This document shows positions 8,691 to 21,328 of a stretch of 64,000 bases of DNA, piece after piece. The notes under the pieces are model-generated. The model ran no database searches. It was not told the DNA's origin and was given only the letters and a program-made list of their open reading frames with translations. Where the stretch lies: NCBI RefSeq assembly GCF_900250115.1, contig NZ_LT984804.1, forward strand, positions 1,441,301 to 1,505,300. The letters are read 5' to 3'. Every line of letters starts with the position of its first letter. Position 1 is the stretch's first letter. The position numbers were made by a program, and so were the translations under genes. Source of the stretch: Cupriavidus taiwanensis. Lineage in GTDB: Bacteria; Pseudomonadota; Gammaproteobacteria; Burkholderiales; Burkholderiaceae.

Positions 8691-9005
8691 AAGGGCCAGC
8701 GCCCGCAGGAACCTCATTTTCAATCGACTTTGCAGTGCCCATCGAGGGGCTGCGCATCCTCGGTTCAACGTGCGAGCCAGAGCGTCTCGACGGGTACTTA
8801 TTCGCCCCCGCGCGACAGCACGGCCAGCGTAGAACCTGCATGAACCGTTCATGCGCCATGCGCTTGGTAGCGGCACAGAGGTCGCGCCTCGGCCGAATTG
8901 CTTGCGCAAGCTGCTCGCCGGCCGCGCCTGAGTGTGTGAAACAGCCTACCAAGCGTAGTGAACGACAACGTGTGCACAAGCACACGCTGTCATAGCCTGA
9001 CGACC
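8691..9005. other. Intergenic region between convergent genes
   Basis: No convincing gene is present in these 315 bases. A perfect 7-bp inverted repeat, CGTGTGC-ACAA-GCACACG, lies at 8968-8985 and may form a hairpin between the converging hydrolase and Bug genes, but it lacks a T-run. Confidence 0.5.
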
Positions 9006-9992
9006 TCAGCTATCAGGGGTAATCTTGGCGTCGCTAACGATGCGACCGAACTTGACCGACTCTTGTTGGATAAACGTCTTGAACTGGTCCGGCGAAGTCG
9101 GACTGGGATTGCCACCAAGTTCCCGCAGCTTGTTATCGAGCTTCGGATCCTTCAGCGCTTCCGCTACCGCGGCGTTCAGGCGCGCCACCACCGGCGCGGG
9201 TGTCCCCTTGGGCGCGAACAGCCCGAACCAGTTTTCCAGCGTGTAACCCTTGAGACTCGCGGAGTCGGAGATTGCGGGAATCTCCGGTGCAAGCGGGCTC
9301 TTGCCTTGTGAAGTAATGCCAAGTACCCGAACCTTGCCATCCTTGATGAACTGGCGTGCGCCAGCCAGACTGACGAAGGTCATCTCGATATTTCCGCCGA
9401 TCACATCCAGCAACTGGTTCGAAGCGCCGCGGTAGGGGACGTGCGTCAATTGCACACCTGCCTGCCGCGCCATCAGTTCGCCTGACAAGTGTTGCGGGTT
9501 GCCGACGCCGCTGGTGCCGTAGCGAACCTTGCCGGGGTTGGCCCGGGCATAAGCAATCAGTTCGTCGATAGTCTTGTACGGCAGCTTCGGGTTCACCACC
9601 ACCACGTTGGGTACCTTGACGATCAGGCTGACTGGCAGTAGGTCTGTCTGGGGCGCGTACTGCATGCGGCTCTTGTAGACATAAGGATTGATTGCCGTTT
9701 CGCCAGCGGAACCCATCAGCAGTGTGTAGCCGTCAGCAGGCGCCTTGACCACAGCCTGCGCGCCAATCATGCCGCTGCCACCGCCCTTGTTTTCAACTAC
9801 CACCGGCTGGCCCAGCACGGTGCGAAGCTTCTCGGCCAGTACGCGTGCCATGGCGTCGACGCCGCCGCCGGCGGAGAAGGGCACGACGATGGTGACGGGC
9901 TTGCTAGGGTAGGGAGCCTGGGCCATTGCGGCTCCGGAGGTCAAAGCGAGCAACAGAGCTGCCAGGTGTTTGGTGATGAATCGTACTTTCAT
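9006..9992 (-). CDS. Bug/TctC-family periplasmic solute receptor
   Basis: 328 residues with a signal peptide (hydrophobic LAALLLALTSGAAMAQA) and a mature start YPSKPVTIVVPFSAGGGVDA, then VENKGGGSGMIGAQ and APADGYTL, all diagnostic for Bug receptors. GAGGAAG precedes the ATG. It is the last gene of the minus-strand run and lies 78 bases beyond tctA, so it may supply a second receptor to the TctAB membrane pair or act independently. Confidence 0.9.
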   Translation of the reverse strand: MKVRFITKHLAALLLALTSGAAMAQAPYPSKPVTIVVPFSAGGGVDAMARVLAEKLRTVLGQPVVVENKGGGSGMIGAQAVVKAPADGYTLLMGSAGETAINPYVYKSRMQYAPQTDLLPVSLIVKVPNVVVVNPKLPYKTIDELIAYARANPGKVRYGTSGVGNPQHLSGELMARQAGVQLTHVPYRGASNQLLDVIGGNIEMTFVSLAGARQFIKDGKVRVLGITSQGKSPLAPEIPAISDSASLKGYTLENWFGLFAPKGTPAPVVARLNAAVAEALKDPKLDNKLRELGGNPSPTSPDQFKTFIQQESVKFGRIVSDAKITPDS

Positions 9993-10070
9993 GGTGTCTT
10001 CCTCTTGCTTGCTCTGCGAGGCGGCCTGCTGCGGCCGCCTTCGCCTGTGGTGTTGGTGTGCTGACTTCCC

Positions 10071-11570
10071 TTATTCATCCGAGCCGCCCATCTTGCGCAG
10101 GCCCTTGAACACGAACGGTGCAACCAGTGCCGCGGCTGCTATCGCCAGCAGCGCCGCCGAGCCGGGGTGGGAGACGAACACCCACGGATCGCCCAGGCTC
10201 ATCTGCATCGCGCGGCGGAACTGGCTCTCGGCCATCGGACCCAGGATCAGGCCGACGATCATCGGCGCCACCGGGTAATCGAGGCAGCGCATGCCGAACC
10301 CCACCAGCCCGAACACCACCAGCATGGCCAGTTCCACGATGGACGGGTTGGCCGCCAGCGTGCCCATCGCGGCGAACACCAGGATGCCGGCGTAGAGCCA
10401 CGGCTGCGGCAGCTTGAGCAGGCGCACCCAGATGCCGATCAGCGGCAGGTTCAGTACCAGCAGCATCACGTTGCCGATGAACAGGCTTGCCACCAGGCCC
10501 CACACCAGGTCGGGCTTGTCGGCGAACAGCAGCGGGCCGGGGACCAGCCCGTATTGCTGGAAGCCGGCCAGCATCATCGCCGCGGTGGCGGAGGTGGGCA
10601 GGCCCAGCGTCAGCAGCGGCACCAGCGTGCCTGTGGCGGCGGCGTTGTTGGCCGCTTCAGGGCCCGCGACGCCTTCGATCGCGCCGCGACCGAACTCGTC
10701 CTGGTGATCGGTCAGCTTGCGTTCGATGGTGTACGACAGCAGCGTCGGCACCTCGGCGCCGCCAGCCGGCAGCGCACCGATCGGAAAGCCCAGCGCGGTG
10801 CCGCGCAGCCACGCCTTCCACGAGCGCTTCCAGTCCGTGGCGGTCATGCGCAGCCCGCCCTTGACGGCTTCGATGGTGTCGTGCACGCCGGTGAACTTCG
10901 CGGCGGAGAAGAACGTTTCGCCCATCGCGAACAGGCCCACCGCCAGCGTGGTGACTTGGATGCCGTCGAGCATCTCCGGTACGCCGAAGGTCAGCCGCGC
11001 CTGCCCGGTAAGCTTGTCGATGCCGACCAGTCCCAGACCGATGCCGAGTGCCAGGCTGGTCAGTCCACGCAGCGTCGAATCGCCGAAGGTCGCCGACACC
11101 GTGACAAAGGCCAGCACCATCAGCGCAAAATAATCCCAGGGCCCGAACTGCACCGCCAGATCGACCAGCACCGGGGCCAGCAGCGCCAGGCCCACGGTGG
11201 CCAGCGTGCCGGCCACGAAGGAACCGATCGCCGCAGTCGCCAGTGCCTGCCCGGCGCGGCCGGCGCGGGCCATGCGGTGGCCCTCGATTGCCGTGGCGAT
11301 CGAGGCCGCTTCGCCCGGCGTGTTGATCAGGATCGCGGTGGTCGAACTGCCGTACATGCCGCCGAAGTAAATTCCGGCGAACATGATCAGCGAGCCGGTC
11401 GGATCGAGCTTGAACGTGACCGGCAGCAGCAGCGCCACGGTCAGCGACGGGCTGATGCCCGGCAGGATCCCGACCAGCGTGCCGAGCAGCACGCCGATGC
11501 CGGCGAAAAGCAGGTTGCCCGGCTGGGCCGCGACGGCGAGGCCCTGAGCGAGGTAGGTAAAGACATCCAT
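10071..11570 (-). CDS. tctA: Tripartite tricarboxylate transporter, large membrane subunit TctA
   Basis: At 499 residues this is the usual TctA size. It contains the family's [20 protein letters not shown] segment, an [23 protein letters not shown] motif near residue 67, and a matching [11 protein letters not shown] repeat in the second half. About 12 membrane segments are evident. A GGGAG ribosome site precedes the ATG. It forms the channel for sodium-driven uptake of citrate-like acids with TctB and the periplasmic receptor. Confidence 0.95.
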   Translation of the reverse strand: MDVFTYLAQGLAVAAQPGNLLFAGIGVLLGTLVGILPGISPSLTVALLLPVTFKLDPTGSLIMFAGIYFGGMYGSSTTAILINTPGEAASIATAIEGHRMARAGRAGQALATAAIGSFVAGTLATVGLALLAPVLVDLAVQFGPWDYFALMVLAFVTVSATFGDSTLRGLTSLALGIGLGLVGIDKLTGQARLTFGVPEMLDGIQVTTLAVGLFAMGETFFSAAKFTGVHDTIEAVKGGLRMTATDWKRSWKAWLRGTALGFPIGALPAGGAEVPTLLSYTIERKLTDHQDEFGRGAIEGVAGPEAANNAAATGTLVPLLTLGLPTSATAAMMLAGFQQYGLVPGPLLFADKPDLVWGLVASLFIGNVMLLVLNLPLIGIWVRLLKLPQPWLYAGILVFAAMGTLAANPSIVELAMLVVFGLVGFGMRCLDYPVAPMIVGLILGPMAESQFRRAMQMSLGDPWVFVSHPGSAALLAIAAAALVAPFVFKGLRKMGGSDE

Positions 11571-11582
11571 GGCGGCTCCCGC

Positions 11583-12098
11583 TTAACCGAAGATGAGGCG
11601 TTCCAGCGGCCCCGCCGGCAACGCCAGCGACAACGCCTTGGCGAAGAAAGCGAACACGAGCAGATTCAGCACCACGCCGATTGCCGCCGACCTGAGCACG
11701 CGGCGCTCACCGAACCCCAGCGCCGTAGCGATGAACAGCACCGTGGCGCCCGCGATAAAGCCAAGCTGCAGCTGCAGCCCCGCCATCAGCGCCAGCAGCC
11801 CGGCGAGCACCCAGCCGACCGCCTTCCAGTTCATCGGCCCGAGCGCGGGCGCTTCGGCCGCGCTGCCGCGGCGCACGGCGGCGATCAGGTGGACGACGCC
11901 CAGCAAGGCGAGCAGTGCGGCCACGAAGCGCAGGCCGATGGAAGGACCGATGCCGGCCGCGGGTGGCGGCGGTAACTGGCTGGCGTCGGCGAACAACACC
12001 AGCGCCAGCAGCAATAGCCCGGCGCCCACGATGGCCTTGGGCTTGTCAAAGCGTGCCGCGGTGGCGCGGTGTTCTGCGTGGGTAGTCATCGCTTTCAT
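11583..12098 (-). CDS. tctB: Tripartite tricarboxylate transporter, small membrane subunit TctB
   Basis: A 171-residue protein with four hydrophobic segments, as expected for TctB. It follows the receptor gene with a 4-base ATGA overlap and precedes tctA by 12 bases. An alternative ATG a few codons downstream (at 12089) is possible. Sequence conservation in TctB is low, so the call leans on size, topology and gene order. Confidence 0.9.
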   Translation of the reverse strand: MKAMTTHAEHRATAARFDKPKAIVGAGLLLLALVLFADASQLPPPPAAGIGPSIGLRFVAALLALLGVVHLIAAVRRGSAAEAPALGPMNWKAVGWVLAGLLALMAGLQLQLGFIAGATVLFIATALGFGERRVLRSAAIGVVLNLLVFAFFAKALSLALPAGPLERLIFG

Positions 12099-13075
12099 TT
12101 CGCCAGGCCGATCGATGCCAGGATGTCGCGCACGCGCGCCTGCTCAGACTTCAGGTACGCGCCGAACTGATCGGCGGGCAGGTAGGCATCGTCCCAGCCG
12201 CGGGCCTTCAAGATCTTCTGCCACTCCGGCGACTTGACCGCCTTTTCGACGGCAGCGGCCAGCGCGGCGGTCTGTTGCGGCGACAGGTTGGGCGGCGCCA
12301 CAATGCCGCGCCAGTTCAGCAGCTCAACCTCCAGCCCTTGCTCCTTCAGCGTCGGCACGGCGATGCCGGGCAGGCGTTGTGCCGACGAAACCGCCAGCGC
12401 GCGCAGCTTGCCGGTCTTGATCTGGCTTTCGAACTCGTTGTAGCCCGAGACGCCCGCGGTGACCCGGCCGCCAAGCATTTCCGCCAGCGCCTCGCCGCCG
12501 CCGGAGAACGGTACGTAGTTCGTCTTCGCGGTATTGCCGCCGGCGGCCTTGACCACCAGCGCCGCCAGCATGTGGTCGGCGCCGCCGGCCGAGCCGCCGG
12601 CCCACACTACCTTGCCGGCATCGGCCTTGATCGCCACGGCGAGGTCCTGCATGGTCTTGTGCGGCGAGTTGGCCGGTACTACCACCACCAGCGCGTCGGC
12701 GGTCAGGCGCGCGATCGGCGTGACCTTGTCGGTGCTGACCGGCGCCTTGTTGGTGACGACCGCGCCGAGCATGGTGATGCCCATGGTCATCAGCTGGTTG
12801 CCGTCGCCCTTGGCGTTGTTGACGAACTGCGCCAGGCCCACCGTGCCGCCGGCGCCGGGGATGTTGTTGACCTGGACGCTCTTGGCCGCGCCGCTGGCGA
12901 CCATGGCCTGCTGCAGCGAGCGCGAAGCGCCGTCCCAGCCGCCGCCGGGCGCGGCGGGAGCAGTGATCTTCAGTTCCAGGGGGGCGGTCTGCGCGTGGAC
13001 GTGGTGCAGAGGAAGCGTTGCGCCGAGCAAGGCCAGCGCAGTGGTAGCGGCGAACCGGTGAAGGATGGCAAACAT
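12095..13075 (-). CDS. tctC: TctC, periplasmic receptor of the tripartite tricarboxylate transporter
   Basis: 326 residues with a signal peptide ending near VHAQTA. The mature domain contains ITAPAAPGGGWDGASR and NIPGAGGTVGLAQF, the glycine-rich ligand-contact loops seen in citrate/tricarballylate-type TctC proteins. It is the first gene of tctCBA on the minus strand. Aconitase encoded upstream in the same direction points to citrate, aconitate or a related tricarboxylate as cargo; this is inference. Confidence 0.92.
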   Translation of the reverse strand: MFAILHRFAATTALALLGATLPLHHVHAQTAPLELKITAPAAPGGGWDGASRSLQQAMVASGAAKSVQVNNIPGAGGTVGLAQFVNNAKGDGNQLMTMGITMLGAVVTNKAPVSTDKVTPIARLTADALVVVVPANSPHKTMQDLAVAIKADAGKVVWAGGSAGGADHMLAALVVKAAGGNTAKTNYVPFSGGGEALAEMLGGRVTAGVSGYNEFESQIKTGKLRALAVSSAQRLPGIAVPTLKEQGLEVELLNWRGIVAPPNLSPQQTAALAAAVEKAVKSPEWQKILKARGWDDAYLPADQFGAYLKSEQARVRDILASIGLAK

Positions 13076-13269
13076 GGGGTGGTCTCCCGTTTATCGATGT
13101 TTATGAAAATGGCCGCTAGAGGGCCGAGTGGAACTTGAACCGCCAGTTTCAGGACGAACGATGCCAACCGCGCGCATTGAGCGGCGGCACCACCAGGCCA
13201 GCATTACTGTTTCGGAGGCAACGGCGGGAAGCGCTTCTGGTTTTCTGCCGCGCCGTTATTCAATTGAAT

Positions 13270-14010
13270 TCAGCCAGCGTCTTCCGCGGGTGCGACCGAA
13301 GCCCCCGCGATCCGGTGTCGGGCCAGTGCCTCTGCAACGAAGCCGCAGGCCTTAATCTCTTCAACGAACGCGTGCAGGTAAGCAGAAGCACGCTGGCCCC
13401 GGCCTTGTGGCAACCCCATGGCCTGGCGGATCACCATGAAACGCTCGTCCAGCAGGCGCAGGCCAGGATGCTTCGCCGCGTCGGCTTCCAGTTGCTGGCG
13501 CACGCCGGCCGCCACTTCCAGTCCTTGCGCCAGGAAGGTCTGCACTACCGTCGGCGACGTCGGTGCGTGCACAATCTGCGCCGCCTGCAGTTCGCGCGTC
13601 AGAAACAGGTCATAGGCACTGCCCTTGCCGACCGCGACGCGGTTGCCGGCGACATCGACCTGCGTGTTGGAGCGGACCGGCGAATCGTCGCGCACCAGGT
13701 ACCAGCCTTCGATCAGCACATAGGGAGCGGTGAAATGGATCGTCGCGGCCCGCTTTGGATCGACCGCGAAGAAGCCCACATCGGCGTCTTCGCTTGAGAC
13801 AACTTCCACCGACTTGCCGGCGGTGTCGACTACGACCAGCTTCAGTTCCAGCCCCAGCCGCTCGGCCAGCGCCCCCGCCAGGTCAACGGAGACGCCGAAC
13901 GGCCGCCCGTCCTCGCCGCGGTTAGCCAGGATGGGATTGCCGAGGTTGATGGAGGCACGCAGGATGCCAGTGGGGGCAAAGGCGTCAATCAGGTCGGAGT
14001 CAGTCTGCAT
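13270..14010 (-). CDS. Family 3 solute-binding protein fold without signal peptide
   Basis: 246 residues with the amino-acid-binding-protein pattern GILRASINLGNPI, FGVSVDLAGALAERLG, VGFFAVDPKRAATIHFTAPY and VAVGKGSAYDLFL. The N-terminus, MQTDSDLIDAFAPTG, is polar and no hydrophobic leader is encoded upstream, so the protein should stay in the cytoplasm. It starts 11 bases after the GntR gene stop. A role as a small-molecule sensor or enzyme (cyclohexadienyl-dehydratase-like folds exist) is more likely than transport; function unknown. Confidence 0.8.
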   Translation of the reverse strand: MQTDSDLIDAFAPTGILRASINLGNPILANRGEDGRPFGVSVDLAGALAERLGLELKLVVVDTAGKSVEVVSSEDADVGFFAVDPKRAATIHFTAPYVLIEGWYLVRDDSPVRSNTQVDVAGNRVAVGKGSAYDLFLTRELQAAQIVHAPTSPTVVQTFLAQGLEVAAGVRQQLEADAAKHPGLRLLDERFMVIRQAMGLPQGRGQRASAYLHAFVEEIKACGFVAEALARHRIAGASVAPAEDAG

Positions 14011-14021
14011 GGAGAGGCCGG

Positions 14022-14918
14022 TCAGGGTTCGAGGAGGTTAGAGATGCTGGCCAGCGCGTCAAGCGTGTGGCGCAGGTGCTCGCGCATGAAGGCCGCGGCG
14101 TCTTCGTTCCTGTCGCGCTCCAGCAAGGCAAGGATGTGCAGATGCTGGCGCGCGTGCTCGGGATAGCGCTCGCGGTTGCGCATGGAGCGGTAGGACAGCA
14201 GGCGCCGCACGCGGTTGACGCGGCGGATTGCATCGGTGAAGAATGCGTTCCCCGAGGCTTCCACCAGCGATTCATGGAAGCGCACGCCACGGTCATGCAA
14301 CTGGGCTGCGGTGTCGCTCTGAATGCCGCCGTCGAGCAGGTGCAGTTCCGCGGCGCGCAAGCGCTCCAGCACCTTGGTGTCCAGACGGTAGCCAGGTTCC
14401 AGCAGCGCGGCCGGCTCTAGCGCCAGGCGCATCCGGTATGACTGCAGCAGGCTGTCCGGCGTGGTCAGCATGGTAGAGAACTCCCAGCCGTAGCCCGGTT
14501 TGCGCTCTGCCCAGCCTTCCTGCGCGATCCGTTTGAGCACGGCGCTCAGCTGCGTTGCAGTCAGGCCGTAGCGGTTGCGCAGCGTCTGCTCGGGAATCTG
14601 CTGGGGCAGGTGGCCCTTGAGCAGGTCCTCGGCAATCTGGAAGTAAGCCTGCGAGACCATGTCCACTTCTGTCAGGCCAAGCTGCGCCGCCATTTGCACG
14701 GCGGGCAAGTCCAGCGGCCGCGCCAGGAAGAAACCGCGATTGCGCTCGCGAGCCAGCACGCCTTTTTCATGCAACTGCGCCAGCGCCTCGTTGACCGGCG
14801 TGCGCGAGACGCGCAGACGGTCGGCCAGCATTTGGGCAGGCAGGTGCGCGCCCACGGGCATGCCTTCGGTCTGGATCAGCTCGACGATGCGCGTGGCGAT
14901 GGACTTGTCGTATTGCAT
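14022..14918 (-). CDS. GntR-family regulator with two winged-helix modules and FCD-like domain
   Basis: The 298-residue protein opens with a GntR winged helix (LADRLRVSRTPVNEALAQLH, residues 31-50), then carries a second one (LRNRYGLTATQLSAVLKRIA, around 110-130) before an all-helical effector domain with FCD-like histidine/aspartate segments. Ordinary FCD regulators are ~220-240 residues with one winged helix. It lies between aconitase and the solute-binding-protein gene in one direction and probably controls the tricarboxylate set. A paralogue lies at 21329-22249. Confidence 0.85.
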   Translation of the reverse strand: MQYDKSIATRIVELIQTEGMPVGAHLPAQMLADRLRVSRTPVNEALAQLHEKGVLARERNRGFFLARPLDLPAVQMAAQLGLTEVDMVSQAYFQIAEDLLKGHLPQQIPEQTLRNRYGLTATQLSAVLKRIAQEGWAERKPGYGWEFSTMLTTPDSLLQSYRMRLALEPAALLEPGYRLDTKVLERLRAAELHLLDGGIQSDTAAQLHDRGVRFHESLVEASGNAFFTDAIRRVNRVRRLLSYRSMRNRERYPEHARQHLHILALLERDRNEDAAAFMREHLRHTLDALASISNLLEP

Positions 14919-14950
14919 GGATTGAGGTTCGTTAAGCTGTCGGACGCCGC

Positions 14951-17575
<2,625 letters not shown>

Positions 17576-17637
17576 GACTGTAGTTTTGCATGTCTATGCT
17601 TCAAAATGCAATCAAGTGAAAACCCGAAGACGCCCAA

Positions 17638-18888
17638 ATGAAATCCCAGCAAGCGCCGAATTCTTCTCCTGACGGCTCCGCAACTGCCATGGATTCCACA
17701 CGACGCGGCCGCCGGCAATGGCTGAAAGACGTCGCTGCCGCAGCGCTCGCTGGTCTCGGCGCGACGGTTGATCCCGCGCACGCTAAGCGCAACGTCAGGC
17801 CTCACACCCCCAGATCGAAAGGAAAGTTCATGTACGCCTATGTCGGCTCCCGCACCACCCGTGAGCGCAATGCCCGCGGTGACGGCATCAGTGTGTTTCG
17901 CGTGGAGGCAGCTAGCGGCGCGCTGGAGCCGGTGCAGGTCGTGGGCGACCTGGTCAACCCGTCGTTCCTGGCCCTGAACCGCCGGGGCGACCGCCTCTAC
18001 AGCGTGCATGGCGACATGAGCGACGTCAGCGCCTTTGCCGTCGACCATGCCAGCGGGCAACTGGAATTCATCAACCGCCAGAGCACCCACGGCAAGAACC
18101 CCGTTCACCTCGCGCTGGACCCCAGTGAGCGCTTTATCGTCGTGTCCAACCATATCGGCGCCAGCCTCGCGGTATTGCCGCTGGACGGGGAGGGCGCGCT
18201 TGGCGAGATGACGCAGCTGGTCAAGCTGGACGGCCCCATCGGTCCGCACCGTACCGAGCAGAAGCAGGCCAAGCCGCACTTCAACCCATTCGATCCGTCC
18301 GGCAACTTTGTCATCGTGCCGGACAAGGGCCTGGACCGCACGTTCGCGTTCCACTTCGCCGACGGCAGGCTGGCACCGGCATCGCCCAGCTTTGTGGAGT
18401 CGCGCGAGGCGTCAGGACCGCGCCATGTGGCCTTCCATCCCAACGGCCGCTACGCGTATGTCGTCAACGAACTGGACTCGACGGTGACGACGTACGCTTA
18501 CAAGCGCGACTCCGCGCAACTGACACCGCTGCAGATCCTGTCGACGCTGCCGCAAACCTTCACCGGCAACAGCCGTGCTGCCGAGATCGAGGTGGACCGC
18601 GCAGGGCGCTTTGTCTATGCGTCGAACCGTGGTCACGACAGCATCGCTGTGTTTGCCGTGGACTCGCGCACCAGCTTGTTGCGTTTTGCCGGCGCCGACC
18701 TGTCGCTCGGGCGCACGCCGCGCTTTTTCACCACCGATCCGAGCGGGCGCTTCCTGTACGCGCTCAACGAAGACAGCGACACCATCGTCGCCTTCCACAT
18801 CAAGCCCGACTCGGGCCGGCTCTATCCCACCGGCTTTAGCGCGCGCACCGGCAGTCCGGTGTGCATGGTCTTCTCGCCGCAGAGTTGA
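17638..18888 (+). CDS. Exported lactonase-family (6-phosphogluconolactonase-like) beta-propeller protein
   Basis: 416 residues as drawn. A twin-arginine-like signal, GRRQWLKDVAAAALAGL, appears near residue 27; starting at the internal ATG 17689 would place it at the usual distance from the N-terminus. The mature part is a seven-bladed propeller with repeats such as NPSFLALNRRGDRLYSV, NPVHLALDPSERFIVV and GPRHVAFHPNGRYAYV, as in YbhE/Pgl and carboxy-muconate cyclases. It is divergent from aconitase across 62 bases. It may open a sugar-acid lactone in the periplasm. Confidence 0.85.
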   Translation: MKSQQAPNSSPDGSATAMDSTRRGRRQWLKDVAAAALAGLGATVDPAHAKRNVRPHTPRSKGKFMYAYVGSRTTRERNARGDGISVFRVEAASGALEPVQVVGDLVNPSFLALNRRGDRLYSVHGDMSDVSAFAVDHASGQLEFINRQSTHGKNPVHLALDPSERFIVVSNHIGASLAVLPLDGEGALGEMTQLVKLDGPIGPHRTEQKQAKPHFNPFDPSGNFVIVPDKGLDRTFAFHFADGRLAPASPSFVESREASGPRHVAFHPNGRYAYVVNELDSTVTTYAYKRDSAQLTPLQILSTLPQTFTGNSRAAEIEVDRAGRFVYASNRGHDSIAVFAVDSRTSLLRFAGADLSLGRTPRFFTTDPSGRFLYALNEDSDTIVAFHIKPDSGRLYPTGFSARTGSPVCMVFSPQS

Positions 18889-18956
18889 CCTGTTTTTCCA
18901 CAAACCACTAAGGACCCGGCGTCGCCAACGCCGGGCAGACTGCATGCAATCCAGCG

Positions 18957-19991
18957 GTGGCGGTGATGTCGGCCTTCGTGCAGAACGCCACACAGCTCTA
19001 TGTGCTGCGCTTCCTGCTAGGCGTGGCCGAAGCGGGCTTCTTCCCGGGCATCATCGTCTACCTGACAGCGTGGTTTCGCGCGAAGGAGCTGGCCACCACG
19101 GTGGCGCTGTTCACCGCGGCGATCCCGGTGTCCTACATCATCGGCGCGCCGCTCAGCACCTGGATCATGGACAACATCCACTGGCTGCAATGGAGCGGCT
19201 GGCGCTGGATGCTGTTGCTCGAAGGTGCGCCCGCCATTGTCGGCGGCGTGCTGTGCTACTTCTGCCTGACCGACCGGCCCGCGGACGCGAACTGGCTGAG
19301 CCCGGCCGAGAAGCAGTGGATCACGGACGAACTGGAGCGCGACCGGCGCGCCCGCCCAGCGGCCGCGCACCTGGGCACATGGAAGGTGATGCGAAATCCC
19401 AAGGTGCTGTACCTTGCCTTTATCTACTTCGTCTACCAGTGCGGCAGCCTGGGCGTAGGGTACTGGATGCCGCAGATCATCCAGGGGTTTTCGTCCAGCC
19501 TGACGCACACACAGGTCGGGCTGATCGCTATGTTCCCCTACGCCTTCGCCACCGCCGCGATGATCCTGTGGTCGCGCAGTTCGGACCGCAATAACGAGCG
19601 CCGCATCCATTCCGCGGTGCCGCTGGCGATCGCCGGACTGGCGCTGCTAGGCGCCGGTGTGTTCACCGGGCCCTATGTCGCGATCGCGCTGATCAGCCTG
19701 AGCATGGCCGGCCTGTACGCGTTCAAGTCGCCGTTCTGGGCGCTGCCGACGCTGTTCCTGACGCGCTCGACCGCGGCCGTGTCGATTGCCGTAATCAATG
19801 CAATCGGCAACCTCGGCGGCTTTGTCGGCCCGTATGCGATCGGCTATATCAAGGCCCGCACGCACCAGCCGACCACTGGACTGCTGTTCCTGGCGGGGCT
19901 GCTGGTGATTGCCTTCCTGATGACGTTGGTCATTCGCATCGATGAAGGCGGGCAGGGCGCCGAAGGCAAACTGGCGGCGCGCAATATGTAG
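18957..19991 (+). pseudogene. MFS transporter (anion:cation symporter family), 5'-truncated
   Basis: The 344-residue frame starts at a GTG inside what is normally the third membrane helix: it opens AVMSAFVQNATQLYVLRFLL and continues GVAEAGFFPGIIVYLT, which in this family sits near residue 100 of ~430. About 90 residues, including the first helices and the motif-A loop, are missing, and the 68 bases upstream encode nothing matching them. The rest is intact to a normal C-terminus. An internal deletion between the lactonase and this gene is the simplest explanation; transport activity is unlikely. Confidence 0.75.
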
Positions 19992-20112
19992 ACCTGTCCT
20001 GGCTGTTTCACCGCGCGGTGGCTCCTCTGCCGCCGCGATATCCACAGGCACTCCCGCCAAGCCAACCGGGCCGCGGATTCCGAAAGTGCCATTCCAAAAC
20101 CGAGGAGTAAAA

Positions 20113-21192
20113 ATGAACCGTACGCAATGCGCCGTACTGATGTGGCTCGCCTGTACCGGTGCCGCGCACGCCCAATCCAGCGTGACGCTCTACGGCGTGG
20201 CCGATATCGGCATCGAGTTTGTCAACAACAGACCAACGGCACAGGGCGGGAGCGCCAGTCAGTTCCGCATGCAGCCCGGTAACCAGTCCGGATCGCGCTT
20301 CGGGCTGCGCGGCATCGAGGATCTTGGCGGCGGTCTGAAGGCGTTGTTCTTGCTCGAGAACGGCACAAACCTAGATACCGGTACACTGGCCAATGGTACG
20401 GGGGCAACTTCTCGATTGTTCGGCCGGAGCGCATATGTCGGCGTGCAGCACGCCTGGGGCACGTTGACGCTGGGTCGCCAGGACGCCCCCATCTATGACT
20501 TTGCCAAGGTTTACGATCCCAGCGGGGTCAGCGCGCGCTATTCCATCACGTCGATGGATCCGGTGTTCTCGCAACGTATCGACAACTCGGCCAAGTATCT
20601 CGGTAAGTTCGGCGGGCTGCTGGTCGAGGCCACCTACAGCACGGGGTGGGACGTGGGGCTTGGCGGGGAAATCCCCGGCGCCGCGAGCGCCGGTCGCCAG
20701 ATGGGAGGACAACTGGGGTACTCTTTCGGCAGCACCAGCGTGGCGGTAGCTTATGACCAGACCCAGGGTTCGTCAGCCGCTGCGCAAGGGTTGGCGAACA
20801 AGAATCTCGCCGTCGGTGCGGTGTCGACATTCGGGCCCATCAAGGCGTATGCCGGCTACCGTTGGAACCGGCTGCAATATGCCAACGGCAGCACGGCGCT
20901 GCCAGAGTCCACGCGTTCGGACATGTACTGGCTGGGTGCGTCCTACAGCCTTACAAAGTCGCTGCAGCTGACTGGTTCGGCTTACTACACGAACAACCAC
21001 GACAACAATCAGGACCCCTGGCTGTTCATTGCGACGTTAGACTACGCGCTGTCAAAGCGTACCGACGTGTATCTGACGTCCGCCTATGCGATGAATCGCA
21101 ATGGTTCGGACCTGGCAGTCGGATCCGGGAATACGGTTGTAGCGGGGCGTAGCCAAGTCGGGGCTCTGGTGGGCATGAGACACAAGTTCTAA
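20113..21192 (+). CDS. General porin, Burkholderiales type
   Basis: 359 residues. A signal peptide (cleavage after GAAHA) is followed by QSSVTLYGVADIGIEFVNN, the standard opening of 16-strand betaproteobacterial porins. PEFR-like loop elements SGSRFGLRGIEDLGGGLKA and a C-terminal phenylalanine (GMRHKF) for outer-membrane assembly are present. GAGGAG lies 5 bases before the ATG at 20113, so upstream in-frame sequence is not used. Position after the transporter genes suggests it lets the same substrates cross the outer membrane. Confidence 0.93.
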   Translation: MNRTQCAVLMWLACTGAAHAQSSVTLYGVADIGIEFVNNRPTAQGGSASQFRMQPGNQSGSRFGLRGIEDLGGGLKALFLLENGTNLDTGTLANGTGATSRLFGRSAYVGVQHAWGTLTLGRQDAPIYDFAKVYDPSGVSARYSITSMDPVFSQRIDNSAKYLGKFGGLLVEATYSTGWDVGLGGEIPGAASAGRQMGGQLGYSFGSTSVAVAYDQTQGSSAAAQGLANKNLAVGAVSTFGPIKAYAGYRWNRLQYANGSTALPESTRSDMYWLGASYSLTKSLQLTGSAYYTNNHDNNQDPWLFIATLDYALSKRTDVYLTSAYAMNRNGSDLAVGSGNTVVAGRSQVGALVGMRHKF

Positions 21193-21198
21193 CCGTTA

Positions 21199-21233
21199 TC
21201 GGCCAGCCTCATCGTGAACGTTGTGCTGGCCGA
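21199..21233 (+). terminator. Hairpin downstream of the porin gene
   Basis: Perfect 9-bp arms TCGGCCAGC and GCTGGCCGA surround a 17-base loop, 7 bases after the porin stop. No T-run follows, so termination is only likely. Confidence 0.35.
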
Positions 21234-21328
21234 GTCCCGAGAGCTTGAATCCGGAGCAAAGAAGCAGCCTGTGAGCTCATGCGGTTGCAATCAAGATGCT
21301 GCTGGGTTCCGCCGAACCGCTAATGTCA

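Noticed and set aside
8564..8995. 143-codon frame after the metallo-hydrolase
   Set aside because: Overlaps the hydrolase end, no ribosome site and no recognisable fold.
10167..11975. 602-codon plus-strand frame opposite tctA and tctB
   Set aside because: Gln/His/Arg-rich antisense reading of membrane-protein codons.
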